Assembly: GCF_000292915.1 (NCBI RefSeq)
Contig: NC_018513.1
Coordinates: forward strand, 2,852,001 to 2,916,000
Direction: 5' to 3'
Length of the DNA stretch: 64,000 nt
From: Burkholderia cepacia GG4
GTDB taxonomy: Bacteria > Pseudomonadota > Gammaproteobacteria > Burkholderiales > Burkholderiaceae
Shown here: in pieces, positions 32,001 to 39,393 of the stretch
Layout: each line of letters opens with the position of its first letter
How positions within the stretch are numbered: position 1 is the first letter of the stretch
Position numbers and translations under genes: made by a program
The notes under the pieces: model-generated
What the model saw: only the letters and a program-made list of their open reading frames with translations
Databases searched by the model: none
What the model was told of the DNA's origin: nothing

Positions 32001-32714
32001 GCGCGCATCGGCTCCCCCCGTGTACATGATGAATGGCCTCGTCACCCCCAGGCGCCGCTTCAGGGTCGCCAGCGAGTCTGCATCGGGCACGACGCGGGTA
32101 AACATTTCATCGCACGCGCCCGACACATTGGTCACCTTCTCGGGCGCGAAGGGCAATGCACCCAATGCCTCCTGCCGGGCACTATCCGAGATCGCGAGAA
32201 GATGGCGTGCCCGCTTAAGGTTTTCGATGCGGTCGGCATAATAGCCACGATAAACGGGGTTCGTCCGGTATTGCTCGTCCGGGTTGATCAGCGGAATCAG
32301 GTCGTACAGTATGACCGCGGTCGGCAGCGGTTCACCCAATGCCCCGATGCTGATGACGGCATCGTCGCCCAATCCCTCGAACAGACTGGTGACCAGCACG
32401 AGATCGGGATCGAGCGTTTCCAGAAACGCCTCGCGCACGCGTTCGGCAATGGCGCGACGCGACGCATTTTGCGCGTCGATCCAGCGCATCGGCCCCGGCG
32501 CCTGCCAGACCCGAATCCGCTCCTGCGGCACCAGCCCTCGAAATGCCTGACGGATCGGTCCGATGGTCTCAGGGAAAAGTCCACTGAGCGCCAGGTAGAT
32601 TTCATGGTTTCCCGCATTGCGGGCAATGGCCTGCGCCAATGAAAGGGAATAACGCCCGATGCCCCGGAAGCGGCTCTCGGTTTGCGCTCCCTGCATGTCA
32701 ATAACGATTCGCAT
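29058..32714 (-). CDS. Three-domain glycosyltransferase: GT4 - GT9 (heptosyltransferase-like) - GT4
   Basis: This 1218-residue protein joins three transferase modules. Residues 1-400 are a GT4 enzyme (IVIDMQGAQTE start; LHEGFGLPPLEAMACG near 320). Residues about 428-770 are GT9, opening ILLLKLDHMGDLLLAVPAI and carrying SGGAHMAAYLGVTALGVYGG plus a cysteine cluster (CSPC ... C ... C near 735-760) common in O-antigen heptosyltransferase-like domains. Residues about 820-1218 are a second GT4 enzyme (GEGFGLPLIEAGRK near 1116). No frame break is visible. It is 162 bases downstream of hldE, whose product pathway leads to ADP-heptose, a plausible donor for the middle domain. Substrates are inferred. 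A fair ribosome binding site (AGGA) precedes the ATG. Confidence 0.9.
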   Translation of the reverse strand: MRIVIDMQGAQTESRFRGIGRYSLSLAQAIARNAGNHEIYLALSGLFPETIGPIRQAFRGLVPQERIRVWQAPGPMRWIDAQNASRRAIAERVREAFLETLDPDLVLVTSLFEGLGDDAVISIGALGEPLPTAVILYDLIPLINPDEQYRTNPVYRGYYADRIENLKRARHLLAISDSARQEALGALPFAPEKVTNVSGACDEMFTRVVPDADSLATLKRRLGVTRPFIMYTGGADARKNLPRLIEAFAQLPDTSRQHHQLLFVGRMPQSEVSALRAHAQRAGLRADELLFSDYISDDELLALFSTCSLFVFPSLHEGFGLPPLEAMACGAVVIAADAASLPEVMGSPESLFDPQSVPSISAKMHQALTDEGLRARLLENARTQAQAFSWDRSAKLVLEAIAPFERPRESRAVRAVTFERTTLFEPKIKRILLLKLDHMGDLLLAVPAISRLRARYPKASIDVVVGSWNQALAQTLPFFDRVLTLDYFKRKSSLQAELSDGSLAEFVKELGFYDLAIDLRRQPDTRFVLAQVEAGLKVGYGCLNPAIDAKLDIALPTYQDLPFVETPLNRMSISEQMLALVDALPAHPSDYVVLPPIATPLQQHTRAVALFPYAGGDAKEWPVARFHELARRLAADSAVELVSVFFASEKEAQRFSFDGIEKVVIQAGLSIPELMRHLAGHQLCVANNSGGAHMAAYLGVTALGVYGGLETAHEWAPVFGNSYVLHNEAACSPCHIPARRDCPHNFFCLDDITVDEVFARCRELLAQNGGALPTAPSRPSIKSTRKKLFQALAPLVRQCNEDELSRVAQGIALSLPTRTRRALFVDVSELVSHDARTGIQRVVRSILSELLKDPPKDFEVWPVYATHDRTGYFYAKRLRSRFMGQGDPGSVQEDPIDFQAGDVFLGLDLNPYGIGVQEAFLDEMSRQGVRIQFVVYDLLCVQMPSYFAPGSEELFTKWLNTISRYDGVVCGSRTVSEEFTQWLHQHHPQRQDALEVGWFHYGADVQNSRPSTGMPSDAPRILKALRAAPSFLMVGTVEPRKGHAQALAAFEQLWQQGTAVNLVIVGKSGWLVEKLVARLRAHPELGKRLFWLESISDEYLDQVYGACSCLLAASEGEGFGLPLIEAGRKHLPILARDLPVFREVALDHAHYFHGTSGEALAQAVTHWLTLYRQGAHPKSEGMPTLTWEASVQQLLGSVLPTHQVIQAVTRMEVPAETE

Positions 32715-32876
32715 GGTTGTCCTACTTTACTTGAGCGACCGACGCCGACCAGGCCGTCGCGACCCCGGAACGATCCGGCGCAACAACACGTCGGGGCGTG
32801 CTGATGGAAACAGCCCATCGCGGCCGGGCATCGCACAACGCGCGCAGGCCACGCGCCTGTTCTACGGCAAACACGG

Positions 32877-34313
32877 TCATTGATCACGCACCGCGCTGAT
32901 CTGCTGAACGACACGGGTGGTCGAGTCGCCATCGCCGAGTGCGAGCGCGACCACGCGGCCTCCCCGCGCACTTACCGCGTCATGGCCGACGATGTCCTGC
33001 ACTTCTTCGTCGCTGCCCTGCACCAGGACGTCGGGCTCGACGGACTCGATCAATTGCAACGGTGTCGGCGCATCGAACGCCACCACGTAATCCACTGCCG
33101 CCAGGCCAGCCAGCACTTCGGCGCGATAGGCAAAGGGATTGCCTGGGTGCCCGGAACCGTTGAGCGCGTGCACCGACGCATCGGAATTGAGCCCCACCAC
33201 CAGAATGTCGCCCTGCGCACGCGCCTCGTTGAGGAAGCGGATATGGCCAGGATTCAGCGTGTCGAAGCAGCCGTTGGTGAATACGATGGATTCCCCGCGC
33301 TGCCGATGCGTCAGCAATAGCTTCCCGAGGGTTTCCTCATCCACCAGCTTGGGGGCATGCTGGCGTGACGGATACAGTTGATCGCGAACTTCATCCGCGC
33401 TGACCACATAGGTGCCGGAATGAGAGACAGCGATGCCTGCAGCCACATTGGCGATATGCACCGCCTCGGATACTGACGTACCGCGGGCCAGCGCCAGTGC
33501 GAGTGCCGAGAGTACGGTATCGCCGGCGCCCGACACATCGAAGACATCCCGCGCGTGCGTGGGAATGCTGCCCGGCTGGCCGTCCTTGCTTACGTAGACC
33601 ATGCCCTTCGAGCCACGGGTCACGACGAGATGCCGCAAGTTCAGTTCAGCCAACACCTGCTGTGCCCGCTCCAGCAGTTCATCGTCGGACGTGTAGTTGC
33701 CGAACAGCCCGATGAATTCGGAATTGTTCGGCTTGAGCAACGTGGCGCCGCGATAGAACGCGGGGTCGGTCCGTTTCGGATCGACCAGTGTCGGAACATT
33801 CAAGGCAGCGGCGACCGCCAGGAATTCCGGCAGGTGGTCCAGCGTACCCTTCGCGTAGTCGGAAAGCACGATCAGGTCATGCTCGGATGCGACGCGCCTG
33901 AATTCTTCGAGCAGCAGCGCCTGGGTGCGCGCCGTCGGCCGCACGTCGCGATCGACGCGGGCGATCTGCTGCACACCCGCCATCAAGCGCGTCTTCTGCG
34001 TCGTGCCGCCCTCGGGGTCGGACACGAACAGGGTCCGTACACCGTACTCCTGCAAGCACTTCTGAAGCTCGATCGACGCGCTGTCGTGACCGACCACCGC
34101 CAGCAGTGTTGCGTCGCCGCCCATGGCACTGACGTTGGCTGCCACGTTCGCAGCACCACCGGGCCGATTCTCTTCGCGACCAACCGCCAGAACGGGAACC
34201 GGCGCCTCAGGAGAAATGCGAGAGACGCCACCAATGACGTAGCGATCAAGCATGATGTCGCCAACCACCAGGATTCGAGGTCTGATCGCGTTAGCGGGCT
34301 GGGGTTTATGCAT
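32877..34313 (-). CDS. hldE: HldE-type bifunctional heptose 7-phosphate kinase / heptose 1-phosphate adenylyltransferase homologue
   Basis: The 478-residue protein has an N-terminal PfkB-type kinase (VVGDIMLDRYVIG start; RPGGAANVAANV; catalytic SGAGDTVLSAL near 265) and a C-terminal nucleotidyltransferase domain. The kinase looks intact. In the nucleotidyltransferase the usual HxGH motif reads NPGH (N354), and KGGDY of typical HldE reads QGSDE, so the adenylyltransferase half may be weakened or altered. In O-antigen loci a dedicated HldE-type enzyme suggests heptose in the polymer or its adaptor. The start at 34313 lies downstream of a strong hairpin; an ATG at 34346 is possible but overlaps that hairpin. 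Confidence 0.88.
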   Translation of the reverse strand: MHKPQPANAIRPRILVVGDIMLDRYVIGGVSRISPEAPVPVLAVGREENRPGGAANVAANVSAMGGDATLLAVVGHDSASIELQKCLQEYGVRTLFVSDPEGGTTQKTRLMAGVQQIARVDRDVRPTARTQALLLEEFRRVASEHDLIVLSDYAKGTLDHLPEFLAVAAALNVPTLVDPKRTDPAFYRGATLLKPNNSEFIGLFGNYTSDDELLERAQQVLAELNLRHLVVTRGSKGMVYVSKDGQPGSIPTHARDVFDVSGAGDTVLSALALALARGTSVSEAVHIANVAAGIAVSHSGTYVVSADEVRDQLYPSRQHAPKLVDEETLGKLLLTHRQRGESIVFTNGCFDTLNPGHIRFLNEARAQGDILVVGLNSDASVHALNGSGHPGNPFAYRAEVLAGLAAVDYVVAFDAPTPLQLIESVEPDVLVQGSDEEVQDIVGHDAVSARGGRVVALALGDGDSTTRVVQQISAVRDQ

Positions 34314-34349
34314 GGGGGACGTTATTTCCAAAGCAGCACTTGGCATTGT

Positions 34350-34376
34350 TGCCGGCACGCGATTCGCGTGCCGGCA
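34350..34376 (-). terminator. Perfect 12-bp hairpin between methyltransferase gene and hldE
   Basis: TGCCGGCACGCG (34350-34361), loop ATT, CGCGTGCCGGCA (34365-34376) is a perfect inverted repeat with a three-base loop. It lies in the 90-base gap between two minus-strand genes. No T-run follows on either strand, so it may attenuate or process the transcript instead of ending it. Confidence 0.5.
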
Positions 34377-34403
34377 GTTCCATCTATTCGGTTACGCGCA
34401 GCG

Positions 34404-35798
34404 TCACCGGGACTCGGACGCACGCGCCGCAGCCCGGAGCTCGTCGAGCACTTCACGGACCGACTCCGGCAAATCGCGTTGCGACAGAGGAGAGCCGACT
34501 GCAGCGCTCGGCGACTGTGTCACGACGGCGCGCAAGCGACGGTCCAGTGCCGGACTCATCCTCACCAACCTGAGAGCCGCACGCTTCAATGCCGGCCGCT
34601 TCGCGACTTCAGCCGCCCCGACCTTGAGCACGCCCTTGATGCGCGACTTGATCCCGGACAGCAATCTGCGGTCGCGGATTGCAGAGGTCAATCTGCGCAG
34701 CGGAGCGCCCACCATACGCACCGGCTTCGACACCCGCCAGGACGTGCTGTGCAGCACGGCATGCAACAGGTCATTCGCCTGCCGGGCCTGCGCTTCCGCG
34801 TGCTGAGCCCGCGCCTCCATGGCGCCAAGCTGATTCTCCGCATGCTGGCGCAACTCGTCCGCATGCCGGCAGCGCCCCTCTGCGAGCTTGAGCCGGTCTT
34901 CGGTCACCTGCCGTTGCCCGGCATTCACATCTGCCTCGACGGACTGAAGCCGCTCCTGGGCCAGTTGCAGTTGCTCGCTGATCACACGAACCCGTTCGTC
35001 GATCCGCTCGACTCCCGCCTCGGCTTTTTCCATCCGGAGCCGCGCGGATTCGGTTCGTGCCTCGTAACGGCCTGCCAGTTGCTCCAGCGACAAACCATAC
35101 TCGGCTGCGAACACCTGAGCGAACTTCGCCTTGATTTCCGGAGCGGCAGCCTTCTGCGCGATGACCGCATAGTCGGGGCTCGCGCCACGTATCACGTCCA
35201 GCAGCGACACCGACTGATCGGGATGACGCAACGCCGGCGATTCCTGCAGCCGGAGCGTCTTCACCGTCTCGAATCCGCCGTGCTCGACCACGAACGACAG
35301 CAGCAGCGACGGAATCGGCTTCTGATGCGTGGGATCCAGATAGAAGTTGTTGGTCGCGACCGCGATATTTTCCGGATTCGGCGTCTCGAGGATCAGCAAG
35401 CCGCCAGGCCGCAATACCCGCAATGCCTCCGCAACGACACTCTGCAACTGCTCGAAGCTGATGTGTTCGACGACATGGAAAGCCGACACGACGACCTGGC
35501 TGTCCGATTCCAGCGTCTGCAGATAGGCCACCGCGTCGCCCTGCGTCGCGGGCAGGCCACGCTCCTCGCAGGCTTGCAGCATGCCGGCGTCCAGGTCCAC
35601 GCCGAAAGGCGTCAACCCTTGCTCCGACATCAGTTCCAGCCACTCGCCCCGACCACAGCCAATGTCGAACGTGCCGCCGCCCGGATAGATCGATGCCAGC
35701 GGCTCGACGAACGGCAAATACTGCCTGCGGATGCTTTTGATGAGGTCCCGGGGCGCGTAATAGCGTTCTTCGAACGCCCGGTAGAAATTCTCGCTCAC
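34404..35798 (-). CDS. SAM-dependent methyltransferase with C-terminal coiled coil, likely O-antigen chain terminator
   Basis: The 464-residue product has a class I methyltransferase domain (SAM-binding FDIGCGRGEWLELM near residues 44-57; VVSAFHVVEHI; LILETPNPENI near 140). A heptad-rich, Glu/Arg/Gln-rich segment (about 230-340) predicts a coiled coil, followed by a basic amphipathic region (about 350-420) that could bind membrane. This plan is like WbdD, which caps O9a/O8 chains and measures length with a coiled coil. I chose the GTG at 35798 because it overlaps the wzt stop (GTGA); the open frame extends to 35894 inside wzt. No kinase domain is seen, so a methyl cap without phosphate is the likely product. 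Confidence 0.82.
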   Translation of the reverse strand: MSENFYRAFEERYYAPRDLIKSIRRQYLPFVEPLASIYPGGGTFDIGCGRGEWLELMSEQGLTPFGVDLDAGMLQACEERGLPATQGDAVAYLQTLESDSQVVVSAFHVVEHISFEQLQSVVAEALRVLRPGGLLILETPNPENIAVATNNFYLDPTHQKPIPSLLLSFVVEHGGFETVKTLRLQESPALRHPDQSVSLLDVIRGASPDYAVIAQKAAAPEIKAKFAQVFAAEYGLSLEQLAGRYEARTESARLRMEKAEAGVERIDERVRVISEQLQLAQERLQSVEADVNAGQRQVTEDRLKLAEGRCRHADELRQHAENQLGAMEARAQHAEAQARQANDLLHAVLHSTSWRVSKPVRMVGAPLRRLTSAIRDRRLLSGIKSRIKGVLKVGAAEVAKRPALKRAALRLVRMSPALDRRLRAVVTQSPSAAVGSPLSQRDLPESVREVLDELRAAARASESR

Positions 35799-37015
35799 GA
35801 CACCACCTTCGCCTGTGTCGGCATCCACGTAATTCCGACGAATTCGCTCACGTTGCCGTTCACCATATTGAATGTCAGGGCGTGATCCCTCCACTCGAAA
35901 TTGTTCTGCATGTGCGTACTGCCGGTATGCAACGCCACGGCAACCGAATAACTGCCCGGGCCGATATTCGCCAGGAATTCGAAATCGACCGTCGCATTCG
36001 CCCCGGCAGCCACATCGCCGATGTCGGACTTGAGATTGTGCGTGTTGGTACCGAAGACCGTCTGCCCCAGTCGGTCCTTGATCATGAAACCCATGACCAG
36101 GTCCTGCACGGACGCACGACAGTCGGCAGAGATCCGCAGCGTCACCGGCTGCCCGACTTGAGCGACGTCGATTGGCCTGCCGTCTCGATTCAGCAGCGCG
36201 ACCTTGTCGATCGTGACTTCACCCGTACCGGAAATGGTCTGGACCTTGCCGCTCTCGAGCACCTCCTGACGAACCTCCTGGTCCTGATGGTCCGCCAGCA
36301 TCGCGTTGTAGTAATCCATGACCGCCTCGGGCGGTCCTTCCATCTCCAGCCTGCCGGCATTCAGCAGGATCGCGCGATCGCAGATGGCCTGAATCGCAGC
36401 CTTGTCGTGCGCGACGATCAACAACGTCGTGCCCTGCTTGCGAAACTCCCGGATGCGATCGAAACTCTTGTGCTGGAAATAGGCGTCGCCGACCGACAGC
36501 GCCTCGTCGACGATCAGGATGTCCGGACGACGAGCCGTCGCGACACTGAACGCGAGACGCACCTGCATCCCGCTCGAGTACACGCGCACCGGCTGGTCGA
36601 TGTATTCTCCGATTTCAGCGAACGCCTCGATTGCCGGCATCAACGCGACAATCTCTTCGACGCTGTAACCGAGCAGCTGCCCCGCCATCATCACGTTCTG
36701 GCGCCCGGTGAAGTCCGGATGGAACCCCATTCCCAGCTCGAGCAATGCGGCGATCTGGCCGGTCCGCGTCACGCTGCCGACGGTCGGCTGCGTGGTGCCG
36801 ACGATCATTTTCAACAGCGTGCTTTTGCCGGCACCGTTGATGCCGACAATACCCAGCGCCTCGCCGGAGCGAACCGAGAAACTGACGTCACGCTGCACCC
36901 AGTGCAGCGTGTGATGCGGCTTGCCGCGCGGGTCCAGCCACTCGAGAAGACGCGACCACCGCGTTGGATACTGTTTGTATGCCTTACCAAGATTGGTAAC
37001 GGTAATGGTACCCAT
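35795..37015 (-). CDS. wzt: O-antigen ABC exporter ATPase with carbohydrate-recognition C-terminus (Wzt)
   Basis: The 406-residue protein has an N-terminal ABC ATPase (Walker A GINGAGKSTLLKMI near 60, signature YSSGMQVRLAFSVA near 145, Walker B ILIVDEALSVGD near 165) and a C-terminal beta-sandwich of about 150 residues (from about 255). Long Wzt proteins of this sort bind the modified non-reducing end of the polymer and export only completed chains. The next gene is a methyltransferase, consistent with recognition of a methyl cap. Start and stop overlap with wzm (TGATG) and the methyltransferase (GTGA) respectively, so the three are translated as a coupled unit. Confidence 0.93.
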   Translation of the reverse strand: MGTITVTNLGKAYKQYPTRWSRLLEWLDPRGKPHHTLHWVQRDVSFSVRSGEALGIVGINGAGKSTLLKMIVGTTQPTVGSVTRTGQIAALLELGMGFHPDFTGRQNVMMAGQLLGYSVEEIVALMPAIEAFAEIGEYIDQPVRVYSSGMQVRLAFSVATARRPDILIVDEALSVGDAYFQHKSFDRIREFRKQGTTLLIVAHDKAAIQAICDRAILLNAGRLEMEGPPEAVMDYYNAMLADHQDQEVRQEVLESGKVQTISGTGEVTIDKVALLNRDGRPIDVAQVGQPVTLRISADCRASVQDLVMGFMIKDRLGQTVFGTNTHNLKSDIGDVAAGANATVDFEFLANIGPGSYSVAVALHTGSTHMQNNFEWRDHALTFNMVNGNVSEFVGITWMPTQAKVVS

Positions 37016-37809
37016 CAGAGTTCATCCACCATTTCACCCGCATGCTTGCGGAACAAACTGAAGCCGGCGAGACACAGCACGATGCTCAATACGAGCGGAT
37101 ACACCAGCGCCGACCAGTTCGGCCAGACGTGTTGCACCATCGTGACCTGGAACGCTTCGATCACCGGTGCCATCGGGTTGAAGCGCAATGCCTGTTGTGC
37201 AGACATCGACAAGATGTTGGCTGCATAGACGACCGGCGTCAGCCAGAACCAGAAATTCAGCACGATCCCGAAGAACTGCCCCACGTCGCGGAAGAACACG
37301 TTCAACACCCCGAGCGTGATGCCCAGACCGATGGCAAACAACGTCATCAGGGTCAACACGGGAACGATGGCGAAATAGGTCAAACCGGGGAAATTGCCCG
37401 TCATCACCAGGAACACGGTGAACAGCCCGAACACGATCGCGAAATTGACCAGCGCATTGATCACCACGATGATCGGCAGACACAACCGCGGAAAGCTCAG
37501 CTTCTTGAGCAGGTTCGCGTTGTTGACGAAGGTGTTCTGGCCGTTGCTGACGATTTCGACAAACATGCCCCACGGCAACACGCCGGCACACAAGTGAATG
37601 CTGTACGCAAAGGTGCTGTCCACGCCGGGCAGGCGAGCATGCATGACGCGCGAAAAGATCACCGTGTAGACGACGATCATCGCGAGCGGATTGAGCACGG
37701 TCCACGCCGCGCCGAGCAGGGAATTGCGGTACTTGGACTGGAATTCCCGCTTGACGCTACCCAGGATGAAACCGCGATAGGCCCAAAGGACTCTCAACAT
37801 CCCTAGCAT
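37015..37809 (-). CDS. wzm: O-antigen ABC exporter permease (Wzm)
   Basis: The 264-residue polytopic membrane protein of the ABC-2 family forms the export channel with Wzt for undecaprenyl-linked O-polysaccharide. Typical blocks are SVKREFQSKYRNSLLGAAWTVLNPLAM near the N-terminus, GVLPWGMFVEIVSNGQNTFV and FWFWLTPVVYAANI. Six membrane spans are predicted by eye. The start at 37809 shares its first base with the manC stop (TGATG), so translation is coupled. The combination of wzm/wzt with no wzy polymerase means that polymerisation is cytoplasmic. Confidence 0.92.
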   Translation of the reverse strand: MLGMLRVLWAYRGFILGSVKREFQSKYRNSLLGAAWTVLNPLAMIVVYTVIFSRVMHARLPGVDSTFAYSIHLCAGVLPWGMFVEIVSNGQNTFVNNANLLKKLSFPRLCLPIIVVINALVNFAIVFGLFTVFLVMTGNFPGLTYFAIVPVLTLMTLFAIGLGITLGVLNVFFRDVGQFFGIVLNFWFWLTPVVYAANILSMSAQQALRFNPMAPVIEAFQVTMVQHVWPNWSALVYPLVLSIVLCLAGFSLFRKHAGEMVDEL

Positions 37810-39257
37810 CACGCCCGCCCGTAAACGTCCTGGAAGCGAACGATGTCGTCTTCCCCGAGATACTCGCCGCTTTGCACCTCGATCATCACGAGATCCAGCA
37901 CGCCCGGGTTCTCGAGCCGGTGCTTGTGACCGGCGGGAATGTAGGTGGACTCATTGGTACGCACGAAGATCTCCTGATCTCCGTTCACGACCTTGGCCAT
38001 GCCGGACACGACGATCCAGTGCTCGCTGCGGTGATGGTGCATCTGCAGACTCAGGCTGGCACCCGGCTTGACCTCGATGCGCTTGATCTTGAAGCGCGGC
38101 CCCTCTTCGAGCACCGTGTACGTCCCCCAGGGGCGACTGACGGTGCGATGCAACTTGTATGCGTCGTGATTCTGTTTCTTCAGGCGAGCCACGACCTGCT
38201 TCACGTCCTGCGCGCAATCGGGATGCGCGACCAGGAGCGCATCCGGCGTATCGATAATCATCAGATCAGCGACACCCACGGCCGCGACCACGCGGTCCTG
38301 GCTCTGCACATAGGTATTCCGGCTGTCGATGAAGATGGCTTCGCCGATGGCGCGGTTGCTGTCCGCGTCCGGGGAAACCAGATCACGAATCGCGCCCCAG
38401 GAACCGATATCGCTCCACCCGAAACTGGACGGCACGACCGCCACGTTCTTCGAACGCTCCATCACTGCGTAGTCGATGGAGATGTCGGGCATCTTTTCGA
38501 AAGACTCCGAAGGAATCTCGAGCATCTGCGCCGACGGGTTGTTCGCCTTCAGCGCCGACCAGCACGCGTCGGCTGCCGTCGCGACGTCCGGCGCATAGCG
38601 GGCCATTTCGTCCAGAATGACGCCCGCCTTGAAGCAGAACATCCCGGAATTCCAGAGATAGTTGCCCGCGGCAAGATATTCGGCCGCCTTGTCGGCATCC
38701 GGCTTTTCGACGAAGCGCAGTGCCGCCCGGCCTGCGCCGATCGCCGCCCCTGCCTCGATGTAACCGAAGCCGGTGTCCGGGCGGGTCGGCACGATGCCGA
38801 ACGTCACCAGCTTGTCCTGTTGCGCCAGTTCGACGGCACTCGCAACGGCAGCGGCAAATCCCTGCTGATCCTGAACCAGATGATCGGCCGCGAGAATCAG
38901 CATCAGCGCATCGCGCCCGTACTTTTCCGCGACGTGATGGGCCGCCATTGCGACCGCAGGTGCCGTGTTGCGACCGGCGGGTTCGAGCATGAATGCGCCG
39001 GACAGCGATTCGCCGAGCTTCACGCTCGCGAACTCGTCCTTGCTCATGAAGTAGTAGTCGCGGTTGGTGACCGTCAAAATCTCCCGGTGCTGCCCCCCCG
39101 CATCACTGCCGACCACGGCTGCCGCGCGGCGATAGGTTTTCAAGAGCAAGCTCTCGCCGTCGGCAAGCTTCATGAACGGCTTGGGATGCCCTTCGCGGGA
39201 GACCGGCCAAAGTCGCGTGCCTGCGCCACCAGACAGGATGACGGGGATCAATATCAC
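37809..39257 (-). CDS. manC: Mannose-1-phosphate guanylyltransferase / mannose-6-phosphate isomerase
   Basis: The 482-residue bifunctional type II enzyme makes GDP-mannose from Man-6-P-derived Man-1-P. The pyrophosphorylase motif is ILSGGAGTRLWPVSRE at the N-terminus. The isomerase half has TVLEEGPRFKIKRIEVKPGASLSLQMHHHRSEHW, with the metal-binding histidines. The start is a GTG at 39257 (a GTG at 39263 is also possible); the former has a well-placed ribosome binding site (GGAG) and gives the usual N-terminus. The product is the substrate of gmd. It is functionally equivalent to wbpW in P. aeruginosa and lies 130 bases after rmlD. Confidence 0.93.
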   Translation of the reverse strand: MILIPVILSGGAGTRLWPVSREGHPKPFMKLADGESLLLKTYRRAAAVVGSDAGGQHREILTVTNRDYYFMSKDEFASVKLGESLSGAFMLEPAGRNTAPAVAMAAHHVAEKYGRDALMLILAADHLVQDQQGFAAAVASAVELAQQDKLVTFGIVPTRPDTGFGYIEAGAAIGAGRAALRFVEKPDADKAAEYLAAGNYLWNSGMFCFKAGVILDEMARYAPDVATAADACWSALKANNPSAQMLEIPSESFEKMPDISIDYAVMERSKNVAVVPSSFGWSDIGSWGAIRDLVSPDADSNRAIGEAIFIDSRNTYVQSQDRVVAAVGVADLMIIDTPDALLVAHPDCAQDVKQVVARLKKQNHDAYKLHRTVSRPWGTYTVLEEGPRFKIKRIEVKPGASLSLQMHHHRSEHWIVVSGMAKVVNGDQEIFVRTNESTYIPAGHKHRLENPGVLDLVMIEVQSGEYLGEDDIVRFQDVYGRA

Positions 39258-39376
39258 TTTCACTCCAGATTTGATTTTCCAACCGCGAAAGGAAGGCTTT
39301 CACCGCCTTTCGCCTTTTGATTCAACAGTCCGTCAGCAAAAAAATCAGCCGCTTAGGCCAACTTAGTTCGGACAGA

Positions 39377-39382
39377 ATTATA
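39377..39382 (-). promoter_or_regulatory. Possible -10 element for the manC-led transcript
   Basis: On the minus strand a perfect TATAAT occurs about 120 bases upstream of the manC start, in the AT-rich 130-base gap after rmlD. No good -35 is present at 17 bases (CTGGGT). A T7 run (minus strand, near 39340) follows. A separate promoter for manC is therefore possible, not shown. Confidence 0.3.
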
Positions 39383-39393
39383 GCCGACGCCCC

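Noticed and set aside
32715..32876. Promoter or small RNA in the gap between hldE and the three-domain transferase
   Set aside because: No -10/-35 pair and no stable hairpin with a T-run were found on the minus strand.
34313..34358. Longer HldE starting at 34346 or at a GTG at 34358
   Set aside because: The added residues do not match the family and the start would lie within or next to the strong hairpin. I kept 34313.
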